Notes under the pieces: generated by a model
Database searches by the model: none
The model's input: the letters and a program-made list of their open reading frames with translations, nothing else
Told to the model about the DNA's origin: nothing
Program-made: the position numbers and the translations under genes
From: an uncultured Desulfuromonadales bacterium
GTDB lineage: Bacteria; Desulfobacterota; Desulfuromonadia; Desulfuromonadales; Geopsychrobacteraceae
Assembly: GCA_945787335.1 (NCBI GenBank)
Contig: CALZHR010000123.1
Coordinates: forward strand, 1 to 47,469
Reading direction: 5' to 3'
DNA: 47,469 bases
Part shown: piece after piece, positions 1-10,811 of the stretch
Position numbering within the stretch: position 1 is the stretch's first letter
Layout of the letters: each line of letters opens with the position of its first letter

Positions 1-83
1 AAACTCCGGTATTGCCTAGGTTTCGTCCACCGTGCGGGGTGCCAGGGCAGATCGAACAGATTAACGGATACGGGCAAAGCCTG

Positions 84-1721
84 TCAAGTCGGCTCGGCGG
101 TCTCATCGCTCCAGAAACGCCGCTGCAGTTCGTCCAGCAGCGGCGCGAAGCTGGCGCGGTCGAAGGCCGAGATCGGGATCGCCTGGTAGCGCCGGCAAAG
201 GTGCGGCAGATCCTGCGGGTCGACCTGATCGATCTTGTTGAAGACCAGCAGCCGCGGCCGGTTGCCCAGGCCGAGGTCATCGAGAATCTTTTCGACCGAT
301 TCGATCTGTTCCTTAAACCGAAAATTCGATAAATCGACCAGATGCAGCAGCAGATCGGCATCATCCAGCTCTTCGAGGGTGGCCTTGAAGGCCCCCATCA
401 GGCTCTTCGGCAGGTCACGGATGAAGCCGACGGTGTCGGTGATAATCACCTCGCGATCGAGGGGAAAACGCAGCCTCCGGGTCGAGGTGTCGAGGGTGGC
501 GAAGAGCAGGTTTTCGGTGAACACCTCGCTCTGAGTCAGGGCGTTGAGCAGGGTCGATTTGCCGGCGTTGGTGTAACCGACGATCGAGATGATCGGCAGC
601 CCGGCCCGCACCCGTTTCTGGCGCCGCTGCAGCCGCCCCCGGCCGAGACTGTCGAGCTGCTTTTCCAGCCGGTTGATCTTGTCACGGATCCGCCGCCGGT
701 CGATCTCCAGCTTGGTCTCGCCGGGACCGCGGCCGCCGATGCCGCCCATCAGCCGCGACATCGCCGTCCCCTTGCCGGCCAGCCGCGGCAGGATGTATTT
801 CAGCTGGGCCAGTTCCACCTGCACCTTGCCGTCACGCGACTGGGCGCGCTTGGCGAAGATGTCGAGGATCAGCTGGGTGCGGTCAATAACTTTTATTTCC
901 GTGACCTCGCTGATCGAGCGCACCTGGTTCGGGGTCAGGTCCTGGTCAAACACCAGCAGAGTCGCCCGCCGCTGCAGGGCGCTGATAACAATTTCGCGCA
1001 GCTTCCCCTCCCCGACCAGGAAGCGCGGGTTGAGCTTGCGGGGGCGCTGAACCACCGTGTCGATCACCTGCAGGTCGGCGGTGCGGGCCAACTCCTCGAG
1101 CTCGGCCATCGAATCTTCGGCCTGTTGGCGATTGCCGCGCGGCACCGAAATCAACAACGCCCGCTCGCGCGCATCGGAAAGGTCGACGGTTTCAGCGGCG
1201 ACCCGCTCCATCTGCTGATCGAGAGAACTTATAAAGGCGGAGAAATCGAGCTGCAGACGATAGAAATCGTTCAGCACCACCGTCTCGATCTGCGCCTTCT
1301 CCGCGGTCGGTAACAGGTGGGCATATTCCAGCCGCCCCGGCAGGCCGTCTTCGCGGACCCCGATCACCGCCATCAGATCGAGGCGCAGCAGCTCCAGGTC
1401 GGTCAGGTCGTCGCGGCTCAAGGGTTCCTGTTTCAGGTGGGTGTGAATGCAGCGCAGCCCGCGCAGGCCACTACGCCCCAGGCTGTAACCGGAGAGATCG
1501 GGGATGACGATTTCCCGGTCGTCGCCGACGATGACGTGCTCGATCTTCCCGGAGCGGTCGATGATCAGGCCGAGCTGGCGCTGAATCTCGCGGGAGAGCT
1601 CGGTCAGATAGCGCGCCAGCTCGCCGCTGATCACTTCATCGGCGGGCAGCTTGCGGCGGTAGATCCGCTCCAGCGCGTTGATCTGACTGGCCTTGAGGCC
1701 GGTGGTTTTCCCTTCGATCAT
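84..1721 (-). CDS. hflX: GTPase HflX, ribosome-associated
   Basis: HflX-family GTPase that binds 50S/70S ribosomes and splits or rescues stalled ones. The protein is 545 residues from the ATG at 1721, which has GGATGG upstream; an in-frame TTG four codons earlier is less likely. The G domain shows G1 GYTNAGKST, G3 DTVGF and G4 NKID. Before it lie the glycine-rich HflX segment (GGIGGRGPGETKLE) and a basic helix rich in Arg/Lys. About 190 N-terminal residues precede the usual HflX core; E. coli HflX is near 426 residues, so this is the longer form. The gene follows fabI on the same strand, with a terminator-like hairpin between them and no obvious room for a separate promoter. Family assignment is secure; the role of the extension is unknown. 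Confidence 0.95.
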   Translation of the reverse strand: MIEGKTTGLKASQINALERIYRRKLPADEVISGELARYLTELSREIQRQLGLIIDRSGKIEHVIVGDDREIVIPDLSGYSLGRSGLRGLRCIHTHLKQEPLSRDDLTDLELLRLDLMAVIGVREDGLPGRLEYAHLLPTAEKAQIETVVLNDFYRLQLDFSAFISSLDQQMERVAAETVDLSDARERALLISVPRGNRQQAEDSMAELEELARTADLQVIDTVVQRPRKLNPRFLVGEGKLREIVISALQRRATLLVFDQDLTPNQVRSISEVTEIKVIDRTQLILDIFAKRAQSRDGKVQVELAQLKYILPRLAGKGTAMSRLMGGIGGRGPGETKLEIDRRRIRDKINRLEKQLDSLGRGRLQRRQKRVRAGLPIISIVGYTNAGKSTLLNALTQSEVFTENLLFATLDTSTRRLRFPLDREVIITDTVGFIRDLPKSLMGAFKATLEELDDADLLLHLVDLSNFRFKEQIESVEKILDDLGLGNRPRLLVFNKIDQVDPQDLPHLCRRYQAIPISAFDRASFAPLLDELQRRFWSDETAEPT

Positions 1722-1739
1722 GCATCCATCCAAAACGTG

Positions 1740-1762
1740 AAAAGGCCCCGAAAATCGGAGCC
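1740..1762 (-). terminator. Terminator-like hairpin between fabI and hflX
   Basis: On the minus strand an 8-bp stem (GGCTCCGA with TCGGGGCC, one G.T pair) and a 3-nt loop are followed by TTTT. It lies between the fabI stop and the hflX start and ends about 18 bases before the hflX ATG, so it may attenuate transcription into hflX. Confidence 0.55.
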
Positions 1763-1790
1763 CTTCCAGAAATAACGAAGACTTGCCAAG

Positions 1791-2558
1791 CTAACCGGCG
1801 GCGGTGCTGAAGCCACCATCGACATAATGGATCTCGCCAGTGACCCCGGAGGCCAGGTCGGAGAGCAGATAGAGGGTCGACTTGCCGACCTCCTCCTGAT
1901 CGACCAGGCGCTTGAGCGGCGCGCGCTCCTCCATAATCCGCATTTTCTCTTTAAAATTGGCCACGCCCGAGGCGGCCAGGGTCTTGATCGGACCGGCCGA
2001 AACCGCGTTGACGCGGATCCCCTTCTCGCCCAGCTCGGCGGCCAGGTAACGGACCGACGATTCGAGCGCCGCCTTGGCCACGCCCATGACGTTATAGGCC
2101 GGCACCGAGCGGACCGCGCCCAGGTAGGTCATGGTGACGATGCTGCCGCCTTGTTTCATCACCGGCAGGGCGCAGCGGGTCATCGACACCAGCGAGTAGG
2201 CGCTGACATCGAGCGCCAGCCGGAAGCCTTCGCGGCTGGTCTGGCTGAAGGGATTCTTCAGGTCTTCGCGGTTGGCGAAAGCGATGGCATGGACGACAAA
2301 ATCGATTTTCCCCCACTGCTTTTCCAGTTCGGCGAAGACTGCCACCATTTCCTCCTCGTTCTGCACATCGCAGGGGAGGATAATTTTTGCATCCAGGCTC
2401 TCGGCCAGCGGACGGACCCGCTTCTCGAGCGCTTCGTTCAGATAGGTAAAGGCCAGCTCGGCGCCGGCAGCGTGCAGCTGCTGGGCGACCCCCCAGGCGA
2501 TACTCTTGTCATTGGCAACGCCAAAAATAATGCCCCGTTTTCCGGTCATCAGTCCCAT
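1791..2558 (-). CDS. fabI: Enoyl-[acyl-carrier-protein] reductase (NADH)
   Basis: FabI reduces the enoyl-ACP double bond in the last step of each type II fatty-acid elongation cycle, in the cytoplasm. The 255-residue protein belongs to the short-chain dehydrogenase fold. It starts with the FabI nucleotide-binding segment (GVANDKSIAWG in place of the classic TGxxxGIG) and has the Tyr-x6-Lys catalytic pair in YNVMGVAK. The ATG at 2558 was chosen because AAGGAG lies about 9 bases upstream; the open frame extends 17 codons further without a ribosome binding site. The gene is divergent from leuC and has its own promoter. It is followed by hflX on the same strand. Length and motifs match the family. 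Confidence 0.96.
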   Translation of the reverse strand: MGLMTGKRGIIFGVANDKSIAWGVAQQLHAAGAELAFTYLNEALEKRVRPLAESLDAKIILPCDVQNEEEMVAVFAELEKQWGKIDFVVHAIAFANREDLKNPFSQTSREGFRLALDVSAYSLVSMTRCALPVMKQGGSIVTMTYLGAVRSVPAYNVMGVAKAALESSVRYLAAELGEKGIRVNAVSAGPIKTLAASGVANFKEKMRIMEERAPLKRLVDQEEVGKSTLYLLSDLASGVTGEIHYVDGGFSTAAG

Positions 2559-2599
2559 TTTTTTTTGTTCTCCTTGAACTTCAGTGTAAAGAATGCACC

Positions 2600-2628
2600 T
2601 TTTTAGCAAAAGCGCCCGGGGAAGGCAA
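2600..2628 (-). promoter_or_regulatory. Predicted sigma-70 promoter of fabI
   Basis: On the minus strand, -35 TTGCCT (2623-2628), a 17-bp spacer and -10 TAAAAA (2600-2605) with an upstream TGC extended element. The predicted start, near 2593, leaves a leader of about 35 nt before the fabI ATG. Confidence 0.55.
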
Positions 2629-2641
2629 GCAGCTTGCGCAC

Positions 2642-2670
2642 TGGCGTTAATGGCCGCGAGCCATTACAAT
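2642..2670 (+). promoter_or_regulatory. Possible promoter of leuCD
   Basis: A good -10 TACAAT (2665-2670) is preceded at 17 bp by a weak -35 TGGCGT (2642-2647). Position and strand suit leuC, which starts at 2704; the weak -35 leaves this uncertain. Confidence 0.35.
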
Positions 2671-2703
2671 GAATGCGTCAACCGAAAAACACAGGAGCCA
2701 GCA

Positions 2704-4116
2704 ATGAGTGGACGCACCCTCTACGACAAACTCTGGGACAGCCATATCGTCAGTTGCCAGAGCGACGGAACCTGCCTGCTCTACATCGATCGGCAGCTGC
2801 TGCATGAAGTCACCTCCCCGCAGGCCTTTGCGGGGCTGCGGCTGGAGGGACGCAAGCCCTGGCGAACTTCGGCCAACCTGGCAGTTCCCGATCACAACGT
2901 GCCGACCAGCAACCGCGCAGCCGGCATCAGTGACCCGATCTCGCGGCTGCAGGTCGAAACCCTGGAGCGCAACTGCCGCGAGTACGGCATCACCCTGTTC
3001 GCCATGGACGATCCGCGCCAGGGAATCGTCCATGTGATCGGACCGGAACAGGGCGCCACCCTGCCGGGGATGACGGTGGTCTGTGGCGATTCCCACACCG
3101 CCACCCATGGGGCCTTCGGCGCCCTGGCCTTCGGCATCGGCACCTCCGAGGTGGAACATGTGCTGGCCACCCAGTGTCTGATCCAGAAAAAATCCAAGGC
3201 GATGCTGGTGCAGGTCGACGGCGAACTGCCGGCCGGCCTGAGCGCCAAGGATATCGTCCTGGCGATCATCGGCCGGATCGGCACCGCCGGCGGCACCGGC
3301 TACACCATCGAGTTCGGCGGCAGCACCATCCGCAGCCTGACGATGGAGGGGCGGATGACCATCTGCAACATGGCGATCGAAGCGGGCGCCCGCGCCGGGC
3401 TGATCGCCGCCGACGAAAAAACCATCGACTACGTCAAGGGGCGCCCGTTTGCGCCGCGCGGCACGCTCTGGGACCAGGCGGTGGCCGCCTGGCAGCAGCT
3501 GCACAGCGACGCCGATGCAAAATTTGATCAGCTCGTGCAGATCGACGCCCGCGACCTGCGGCCCCAGGTCAGCTGGGGGACCTCGCCGGAGATGGTGGTC
3601 AGCATTGAAGACCGGATTCCCGATCCGGCCGCCGAGCCCGACCCGACCAAACGCGAGGGGATGCAAAACGCGCTGCAGTACATGGGGCTGAAAGCCGGCA
3701 CGCCGATCACTGAGATTTACCCCGACAAGGTCTTCATCGGCTCCTGCACCAACGGCCGGATTGAGGACCTGCGGGCCGCCGCGGCGGTGCTGCGCGGCCG
3801 CAAGTTGGCGCAGAACATCAAACTCGCGATGGTGGTGCCAGGCTCCGGGCTGGTCAAACAACAGGCCGAGGCCGAAGGGCTGGACAAAATCTTTATCGCG
3901 GCGGGATTTGACTGGCGTGAGCCGGGCTGTTCGATGTGTCTGGCGATGAACAGCGATCGGCTCGATCCGCAGGAACGCTGCGCGTCGACGTCGAACCGCA
4001 ACTTTGAAGGACGCCAGGGGCAAGGCGGCCGCACCCATCTGGTCAGTCCGACGATGGCGGCCGCGGCGGCGGTTTTCGGTCACTTCGTCGATATCCGAGA
4101 GCTGGAGGTCCGCTAA
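2704..4116 (+). CDS. leuC: 3-isopropylmalate dehydratase, large subunit
   Basis: Large subunit of isopropylmalate isomerase (leucine synthesis, 2- to 3-isopropylmalate), an aconitase-family [4Fe-4S] enzyme. The 470-residue protein has the cluster cysteines in [11 protein letters not shown] and GCSMCLAMN, plus the [12 protein letters not shown] segment. The ATG at 2704 has CAGGAG about 8 bases upstream; the frame is open further upstream but that part overlaps the fabI promoter region. The stop overlaps the leuD start by one base (TAATG), implying translational coupling. Length and motifs are those of the E. coli-type LeuC rather than the shorter (about 420 residue) archaeal/HacA-like type found in many anaerobes. 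Confidence 0.96.
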   Translation: MSGRTLYDKLWDSHIVSCQSDGTCLLYIDRQLLHEVTSPQAFAGLRLEGRKPWRTSANLAVPDHNVPTSNRAAGISDPISRLQVETLERNCREYGITLFAMDDPRQGIVHVIGPEQGATLPGMTVVCGDSHTATHGAFGALAFGIGTSEVEHVLATQCLIQKKSKAMLVQVDGELPAGLSAKDIVLAIIGRIGTAGGTGYTIEFGGSTIRSLTMEGRMTICNMAIEAGARAGLIAADEKTIDYVKGRPFAPRGTLWDQAVAAWQQLHSDADAKFDQLVQIDARDLRPQVSWGTSPEMVVSIEDRIPDPAAEPDPTKREGMQNALQYMGLKAGTPITEIYPDKVFIGSCTNGRIEDLRAAAAVLRGRKLAQNIKLAMVVPGSGLVKQQAEAEGLDKIFIAAGFDWREPGCSMCLAMNSDRLDPQERCASTSNRNFEGRQGQGGRTHLVSPTMAAAAAVFGHFVDIRELEVR

Positions 4117-4746
4117 TGGAAAAATTCACTTCGTTCAGTGGTCTTGTCGCCCCCCTCGACCGGGCCAACGTCGACACCGACGCGATCATCCCCAAGCAGT
4201 TTCTCAAGTCGATCGAGCGGACCGGCTTCGGCCCCTTCCTGTTCGACGAATGGCGCTATCTTGACCATGGCGAGCCGGGGATGGACTGCACCAACCGGCC
4301 GCGAAACAAAAACTTCGTCCTCAACCAGCCGCGCTATCAGGGAGCCGAAATCCTGCTGACGCGCGCGAATTTCGGCTGCGGTTCATCCCGCGAGCACGCC
4401 CCCTGGGCGCTGCTCGACTTCGGCATCCGGGTACTGATCGCGCCCAGCTTCGCCGATATTTTCTACAACAACTGCTTCAAAAACGGCATCCTGCCGATTG
4501 TCCTGCCGGAAGAAAATGTTGCGGAGCTGTTCGTCAGGCTGGAAAGTTCGGAAGGATTCAGATTAAAGGTCGATCTTGAAAGGCAAAGGTTGACCCTGCC
4601 GGACGGGGAGCAGGTCGGCTTCGAGATTGATCCCTTCCGCAAGCATTGCCTGCTCAACGGCCTGGACGATATCGCCCAGACCCTGCAGCAGGTTGAGGCG
4701 ATCAGACGTTACGAGCAACGGCGCAAGCAGGAGGCGCCCTGGCTGT

Positions 4747-4754
<8 letters not shown>
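4116..4754 (+). CDS. leuD: 3-isopropylmalate dehydratase, small subunit
   Basis: Small (swivelling-domain) subunit that pairs with LeuC. At 212 residues it has the family length. It opens with the typical [20 protein letters not shown] region and contains the substrate-loop motif [16 protein letters not shown]. The ATG overlaps the leuC stop by one base. The 3' end overlaps the convergent ilvD gene by 8 bases, so leuCD and ilvBHD are transcribed toward each other and share their ends, with no room for separate terminators. Confidence 0.96.
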
Positions 4755-6450
<1,696 letters not shown>

Positions 6451-6461
6451 GCCTGCCTCCG

Positions 6462-6932
6462 TTATTTTTCGAGGGCCGTGACCCCGGTCCTGGCGATTTC
6501 GATGATGTGCTCCTGGCCGACCTCGTCGAGAAAGGCGTCGATGTTGCGGGTCGAGCCGGCAACCTGCAGGATGCAGATCTCGTTGGCCTGCTGGTTGAGG
6601 ATTTCGAAATTGTAGCGGTCGCGGAAGGATTCCAGGTGCATGCCATCGACTTCGAGCTTGACGATGGCCACCTCCCGCCAGTAGCTGTGATCAGTGTCGA
6701 GCTCCTTGACGGAAATCACCTCGGTAAATTTTTCCAGCTGCCGGATCACCTGGTTGACCCGCGCCTGGTCGTCTTCGCGCAGGGTGATGGTCATGCGGCT
6801 GACCCCCGGCTTCCGCGAACTGCAGACGGTCAGGGTGTCGACGTTGTACATCTTCTTGCGGATCAGCATCGAGACCTTGTTGAGCACCCCGGGCCGATCG
6901 AGCATAAAGGCAAGGATGGCGCGTCTTTTCAT
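6462..6932 (-). CDS. ilvH: Acetolactate synthase, small (regulatory) subunit
   Basis: Regulatory subunit of acetohydroxyacid synthase; it binds branched-chain amino acids (feedback) and activates the large subunit. The 156-residue protein begins with an ACT domain ([19 protein letters not shown], about residues 4-75), followed by the C-terminal ALS small-subunit domain. The start overlaps the ilvB stop by 4 bases (ATGA), a classic coupled arrangement. It could equally be named ilvN; the length fits either. Confidence 0.94.
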   Translation of the reverse strand: MKRRAILAFMLDRPGVLNKVSMLIRKKMYNVDTLTVCSSRKPGVSRMTITLREDDQARVNQVIRQLEKFTEVISVKELDTDHSYWREVAIVKLEVDGMHLESFRDRYNFEILNQQANEICILQVAGSTRNIDAFLDEVGQEHIIEIARTGVTALEK

Positions 6933-8695
6933 GACTCCCCTCCTTCGCTGTCGCTGGCGCTTCCGGCCGGTTGCGGGCGCCGGATGATCATATCCTCGAA
7001 ACCGCCGCCGGCCGGGATCATCGGCAGGATCAGTTCAGACGGATCGCAGACAAACTCGAGCATCATCGCCCCCTGGTGATCGATCGCCTGCTGCAGCGCC
7101 GGAGCGACATCCTCCAACCTCTCGACTTTGCGGTAAGGGATTCCGTAGGCCTGCGACAGCAGCCCGAAATCGGGGCTCAGCATCGGCGTTCCGGCGTAGC
7201 GGCCGTCGAAAAACAGCGACTGCCACTGGCGGACCATGCCGAGGTAGCCGTTGTTGAGGATGATGATCTTGACATTGAGCTGCTGTTCCATGATCGTCCC
7301 CAGCTCCTGGGCGTTCATCTGGAAGCCGCCGTCGCCGCTGATCGACCAGACCCGCTCCGCGGGGCGGGCCAGCTTGACGCCGATCGCCATCGGCAGCGAA
7401 CAGCCCATGGTGCCGGCGCCACCGGAGGCGAACCAGCTGTTGGTCGTCTGGTAGTTGTAGAAACGCGCCGCCATCATCTGGTGCTGGCCGACATCGGCGA
7501 CGATCAGATCCCTGCCCTGCGTCAGCTCGGAGAGTTGATGAACCACGGTTTTCATCAGCAGCTTGCCGGCATCGCCAACCCCGCTCGCGATCTCCTGCCG
7601 CAGTTCCTCGGCGATCACCTGGCGGAAGCCGCTGATCCGCTCGCGCCAGCGCCTCCGCGGCTTGTAGGTGAGCATCGGGTCGCCGAGCAGCACATGCAGG
7701 GTGCGGTAAACATCGGCGTTGATCGCCACCGAGGTGGCGACGTTCTTGTCGATCTCAGAAGGGTCGATCTCCACGTGGATGACATCGGCGTTCCGGGCGT
7801 ATTCGTTCAATTTGCCGGTGACCCGGTCATCGAAACGCATCCCGAACGCGATCAGCAGGTCGGCCTCCATGATCGCCCGGTTGGCCTCGACGGTGCCGTG
7901 CATTCCCATCATCCCCAGGCTCAAGGGATGGTCGGCGGGCAGCGCCGAGATGCCGTGCAGGGTGAAGGCGACCGGGATATTGACCTTTTCAGCGAACTCC
8001 TGCAGCAGCTTTCCGGCATTGCTGTTGATCACCCCGTGGCCGCAGAACAGCACCGGCCGCTCGCTGCGGTTGATCAGATCGATGGCGCGCTGCAGCGGCT
8101 CGCGGGCCGGGGTCGGGTGGTAAAAGAAACCGGGCAAAATCGGCCGGAAATTCATCGCATCAAAATAATAGTTTTCCGCCACCAGTTGATTCTGCACATC
8201 TTTCGGGACATCGAGCACGACCGGCCCGCCGCGGCCGGTTCTGGCCACGTAAAACGCTTCGTGGACATTCTTTTCCACCTCGTCGGCGCGCAGCGGCATA
8301 TAGGTCTGCTTGCTGATCGGCAGCATCACGCCGACCACGTCACTCTCCTGGAAGGCGTCGGTGGCGATGACGCCGGTGGCGACCTGCCCGGTCACCGCGA
8401 TGATCGGCACCGAGTCCATATAGGCATCGGCGATTCCGGTCACCAGGTTCATCGCTCCCGGTCCGGAGGTGGCCATGCAAACACCGATCTGCGGCTCGTC
8501 GGTCGACAGCGAGGCGCGGGTGATCCCCTGCGCCATAAAGGCCGCGCCCTGTTCGTGACGCGACATGATAAAACGGAAAGTGCCAAGCTTGTCCATCTCA
8601 TCGAACACCGGCATGATCGCCCCACCGGTGTAACCGAACACAAATTTAACGCCCTTCTCTTTGAGCGCCTTCAATAACAGCTCTTTTCCAGTCAT
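6929..8695 (-). CDS. ilvB: Acetolactate synthase, large (catalytic) subunit
   Basis: Thiamine-diphosphate enzyme condensing pyruvate with pyruvate or 2-ketobutyrate, the first common step of valine, leucine and isoleucine synthesis. The 588-residue protein has the N-terminal catalytic glutamate (SRHEQGAAFMAQG) and the ThDP/Mg2+ motif starting GDGGFQMNAQEL and ending in LNN about 27 residues later. The ATG has AGAAGG about 7 bases upstream. It leads the operon ilvB-ilvH-ilvD. The 117 bases upstream show no T-box or obvious leader peptide, and I could not make out a strong promoter there. Confidence 0.96.
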   Translation of the reverse strand: MTGKELLLKALKEKGVKFVFGYTGGAIMPVFDEMDKLGTFRFIMSRHEQGAAFMAQGITRASLSTDEPQIGVCMATSGPGAMNLVTGIADAYMDSVPIIAVTGQVATGVIATDAFQESDVVGVMLPISKQTYMPLRADEVEKNVHEAFYVARTGRGGPVVLDVPKDVQNQLVAENYYFDAMNFRPILPGFFYHPTPAREPLQRAIDLINRSERPVLFCGHGVINSNAGKLLQEFAEKVNIPVAFTLHGISALPADHPLSLGMMGMHGTVEANRAIMEADLLIAFGMRFDDRVTGKLNEYARNADVIHVEIDPSEIDKNVATSVAINADVYRTLHVLLGDPMLTYKPRRRWRERISGFRQVIAEELRQEIASGVGDAGKLLMKTVVHQLSELTQGRDLIVADVGQHQMMAARFYNYQTTNSWFASGGAGTMGCSLPMAIGVKLARPAERVWSISGDGGFQMNAQELGTIMEQQLNVKIIILNNGYLGMVRQWQSLFFDGRYAGTPMLSPDFGLLSQAYGIPYRKVERLEDVAPALQQAIDHQGAMMLEFVCDPSELILPMIPAGGGFEDMIIRRPQPAGSASDSEGGES

Positions 8696-8812
8696 TTTAT
8701 TACCTTCTATCTCAGCGATATCTCTTGGCCAGGCGGCACCGACACAAACATAACAAATCCAGTCAGAAATAACAGTACAGAATGCGTTTTTTTCCTGCCA
8801 GCACCAGATCTT

Positions 8813-10015
8813 TCAACCGGCGGTCATAGTGCTGATGACAAATTTCAGATAACGCCCTTCCGGAAAGCTCACCGGGCAGGGAAAATCTTCCGGTTGGCCG
8901 CTGGTGAAAATGGTCCGCAACTCACGACCCACCTGCAGCGCGCCACGCCGCAGCTCTTTGAGGTACTCCTCCAGCGACACCTTCTGATGATTAGAAGAAG
9001 AGATCAGCAGCCCGCCTGACTCCAGGAGCGGCAGGGTGGCTTCGACCAGCTTGCTGGTCCCCCCCTGGGTGGAAAAACGGCTCTTTTTGGTGGTGGAAAA
9101 GGACGGCGGATCAAAGAGGATGATGTCGAAGCGGCGCTGCTGCTCGCGCAGCTGTTTCAACGCGGCAAAGACATCGCCGACGATAAATTCATGCCGCTTG
9201 GGGTTGAGTCGGTTGCAGGCGAAATTCTCCCGGGCGATATCGAGATACTTCTGCGAGACATCAATGCTGGTGACCTGCTTAGCGCCGGCGGCCGCAGCGG
9301 CGACGGAGAAGGCGCCGGTAAAGGCGAACAGGTTGAGCACCCGCTGGCCGGCGGCGCGGGCCATCAGTTCACGTCGATTGCGACGCTGGTCGGGAAACAG
9401 CCCGGTATTCAGGCCTTCACGCAGATCGACCAGGTAATTGAGGCCGTTTTCCAGCACCTGCAGCGGCACCGGCGCCGCGCTGCCGGCGATCAGCTGACTA
9501 TAGTCCTTGCTGCGGCTTTTCGCTTCGAGCGCGCGTGTCTCCTGCGGCCGCAGCTTGCGGTAGATGCCGGCCGGCTGAAAGACCTGCTGCAGGGCGTTCT
9601 GCAGCAGCGGCAGGTAAGGGTCCCAGGCCGGGGTGTAGAGCTGCACCATCAGGTATTCCCCGTAACGGTCGACGGTGAGCCCCGGCAGCCCGTCCCCTTC
9701 TCCGTTGACCAGCCGGTAGGCGTTGGTCTCCTCCAGTTGCCCGTGCTGCTGACGCAGGCGGTCGGCCGCCCGGAACTTCGCTGCCAGCCAATCGGTGGTC
9801 AGCTGCAACGGCCCCGCGGCCAAAACCCGGGCGACAATCCGGTCCTTTGGATCGAAAAGTGCCGTGGCCAGCTGCACGCCCCGTTGATCGGTCAGGGCGA
9901 TCAGTTGGCCACACTCCCCTTGCGGCCACTGGCGGGTATATTTGTCAGCGATCACCCAGGGATGCCCCAGCTCGAGCATCCGCACCGTCTCCGGCCCAAC
10001 CTTGCATCGTCTCAT
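8813..10015 (-). CDS. Class I rRNA methyltransferase, RlmI-like
   Basis: SAM-dependent RNA methyltransferase of the RlmI/COG1092 family; E. coli RlmI makes m5C1962 in 23S rRNA. The 400-residue protein starts with a PUA-like RNA-binding region (GHPWVIADKYTRQWPQGECG, residues about 15-35). A Rossmann methyltransferase domain follows, with motif I in NLFAFTGAFSVAAAAAGAK and catalytic motif IV FDPPSF. The ATG at 10015 was chosen because GGAGGA lies 3-9 bases upstream; the frame runs 19 codons further. A good promoter sits just upstream. The target nucleotide cannot be fixed from sequence, so no symbol is given. Confidence 0.88.
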   Translation of the reverse strand: MRRCKVGPETVRMLELGHPWVIADKYTRQWPQGECGQLIALTDQRGVQLATALFDPKDRIVARVLAAGPLQLTTDWLAAKFRAADRLRQQHGQLEETNAYRLVNGEGDGLPGLTVDRYGEYLMVQLYTPAWDPYLPLLQNALQQVFQPAGIYRKLRPQETRALEAKSRSKDYSQLIAGSAAPVPLQVLENGLNYLVDLREGLNTGLFPDQRRNRRELMARAAGQRVLNLFAFTGAFSVAAAAAGAKQVTSIDVSQKYLDIARENFACNRLNPKRHEFIVGDVFAALKQLREQQRRFDIILFDPPSFSTTKKSRFSTQGGTSKLVEATLPLLESGGLLISSSNHQKVSLEEYLKELRRGALQVGRELRTIFTSGQPEDFPCPVSFPEGRYLKFVISTMTAG

Positions 10016-10039
10016 GATTCCTCCGCGAAAAGAGGCGCA

Positions 10040-10068
10040 ATTGTACCTGAGAGGATATCCGGCGCCAA
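10040..10068 (-). promoter_or_regulatory. Predicted promoter of the rRNA methyltransferase
   Basis: On the minus strand, -35 TTGGCG (10063-10068), 17-bp spacer, -10 TACAAT (10040-10045). The predicted start, near 10033, gives a leader of about 18 nt that holds the GGAGGA ribosome binding site. Confidence 0.55.
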
Positions 10069-10145
10069 GCAAAACAACCTGTTTTTCTCCGCCCTGGCTA
10101 TGCTATCTTCCCGACGATCAAATCTTCAAGACGGAGAAAGTCGAT

Positions 10146-10811
10146 ATGCGCGAAGCAGCAAAAAGTAAAGGGGAACTGATCATTGAACAGCTGATGCGCG
10201 AGCTCGATCCGAGCTCGCCCCGCTACCAGGTATTGGCGGTGGCCCGGCAGTTCAAATCCTCCTGGGTGGAACTGGGAGAGCAGCTGATCAAGGTGAAGAA
10301 TCAGGGTGAGTTTCAGGGCTGGGGGTATGAATCGTTCGAGGACTACTGCTCGCGCGAGATCCGCATCCGCAAGGAGACCGCGCGCAAGCTGACCCTCGCT
10401 TATCGCTATCTGGAGCAGGAAGAGCCGGAGCTGCTCGGTGCCGAGCGGCGCCTGCAGCCGTTGCCCGATTACCGGGCCATCGACCTGCTGCGCCAGGCGC
10501 GTGAGGAGCAGCAGTTCAGTGACGATGAATATGCCCTGCTGCGCGAGTCGGTGATCGAGCAGGAGCGCAGCCTGCCGACGGTGCAGAAGCAGTTCCGCGA
10601 GGTCGCCCATTTGCATAACCCGCCGCAGCTCGATCCGCTCAAGCAGGTCCGCAGCGCGCTGGCCACCGCCCGCCGGCTGGAAAACCAGCTGCAGGAGCTG
10701 CCCGATTCCCCGACCGAGCAGCTGCAGGTTCTACATCAGCTGCTGGAGGAGCTCTGCCGCCGGGAAGCCGACCTGAGCCTCGCAGCAGAAGCGCAACGTC
10801 AACCGGGCTAG
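10146..10811 (+). CDS. Conserved-looking hypothetical protein, helical, possible DNA-binding region
   Basis: I do not recognise this 221-residue protein. It is soluble, highly charged and predicted mostly helical. Residues about 35-85 hold a W-x-E-L-G-x-x-L segment followed by WGYESFEDYCSREI and RIRKETARKL. That pattern resembles the WGYxSFEEYCxxxLGxSRSTAYKL segments seen in several phage- and plasmid-associated DNA-binding proteins, so a helix-turn-helix role is possible but unproven. The C-terminal third is coiled-coil-like (repeated LE/LQ heptads). The ATG at 10146 has ACGGAG upstream; the frame upstream overlaps the divergent methyltransferase. Its 3' end overlaps the convergent histidine kinase by 4 bases. 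Codon use resembles the neighbours. Confidence 0.75.
   Translation: MREAAKSKGELIIEQLMRELDPSSPRYQVLAVARQFKSSWVELGEQLIKVKNQGEFQGWGYESFEDYCSREIRIRKETARKLTLAYRYLEQEEPELLGAERRLQPLPDYRAIDLLRQAREEQQFSDDEYALLRESVIEQERSLPTVQKQFREVAHLHNPPQLDPLKQVRSALATARRLENQLQELPDSPTEQLQVLHQLLEELCRREADLSLAAEAQRQPG

Noticed and set aside
1-83. A gene fragment at the left edge.
   Set aside because: The 83 bases beyond the hflX stop are too short and show no recognisable protein on either strand.
2647-4083. A 478-codon open frame antisense to leuC.
   Set aside because: Shadow ORF produced by high-GC codon bias; LeuC on the plus strand is full length with its cluster cysteines.
8696-8812. T-box or leucine leader peptide ahead of ilvB.
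   Set aside because: The 117-base gap is too short for a T-box, and I found no run of branched-chain codons or attenuator hairpin.
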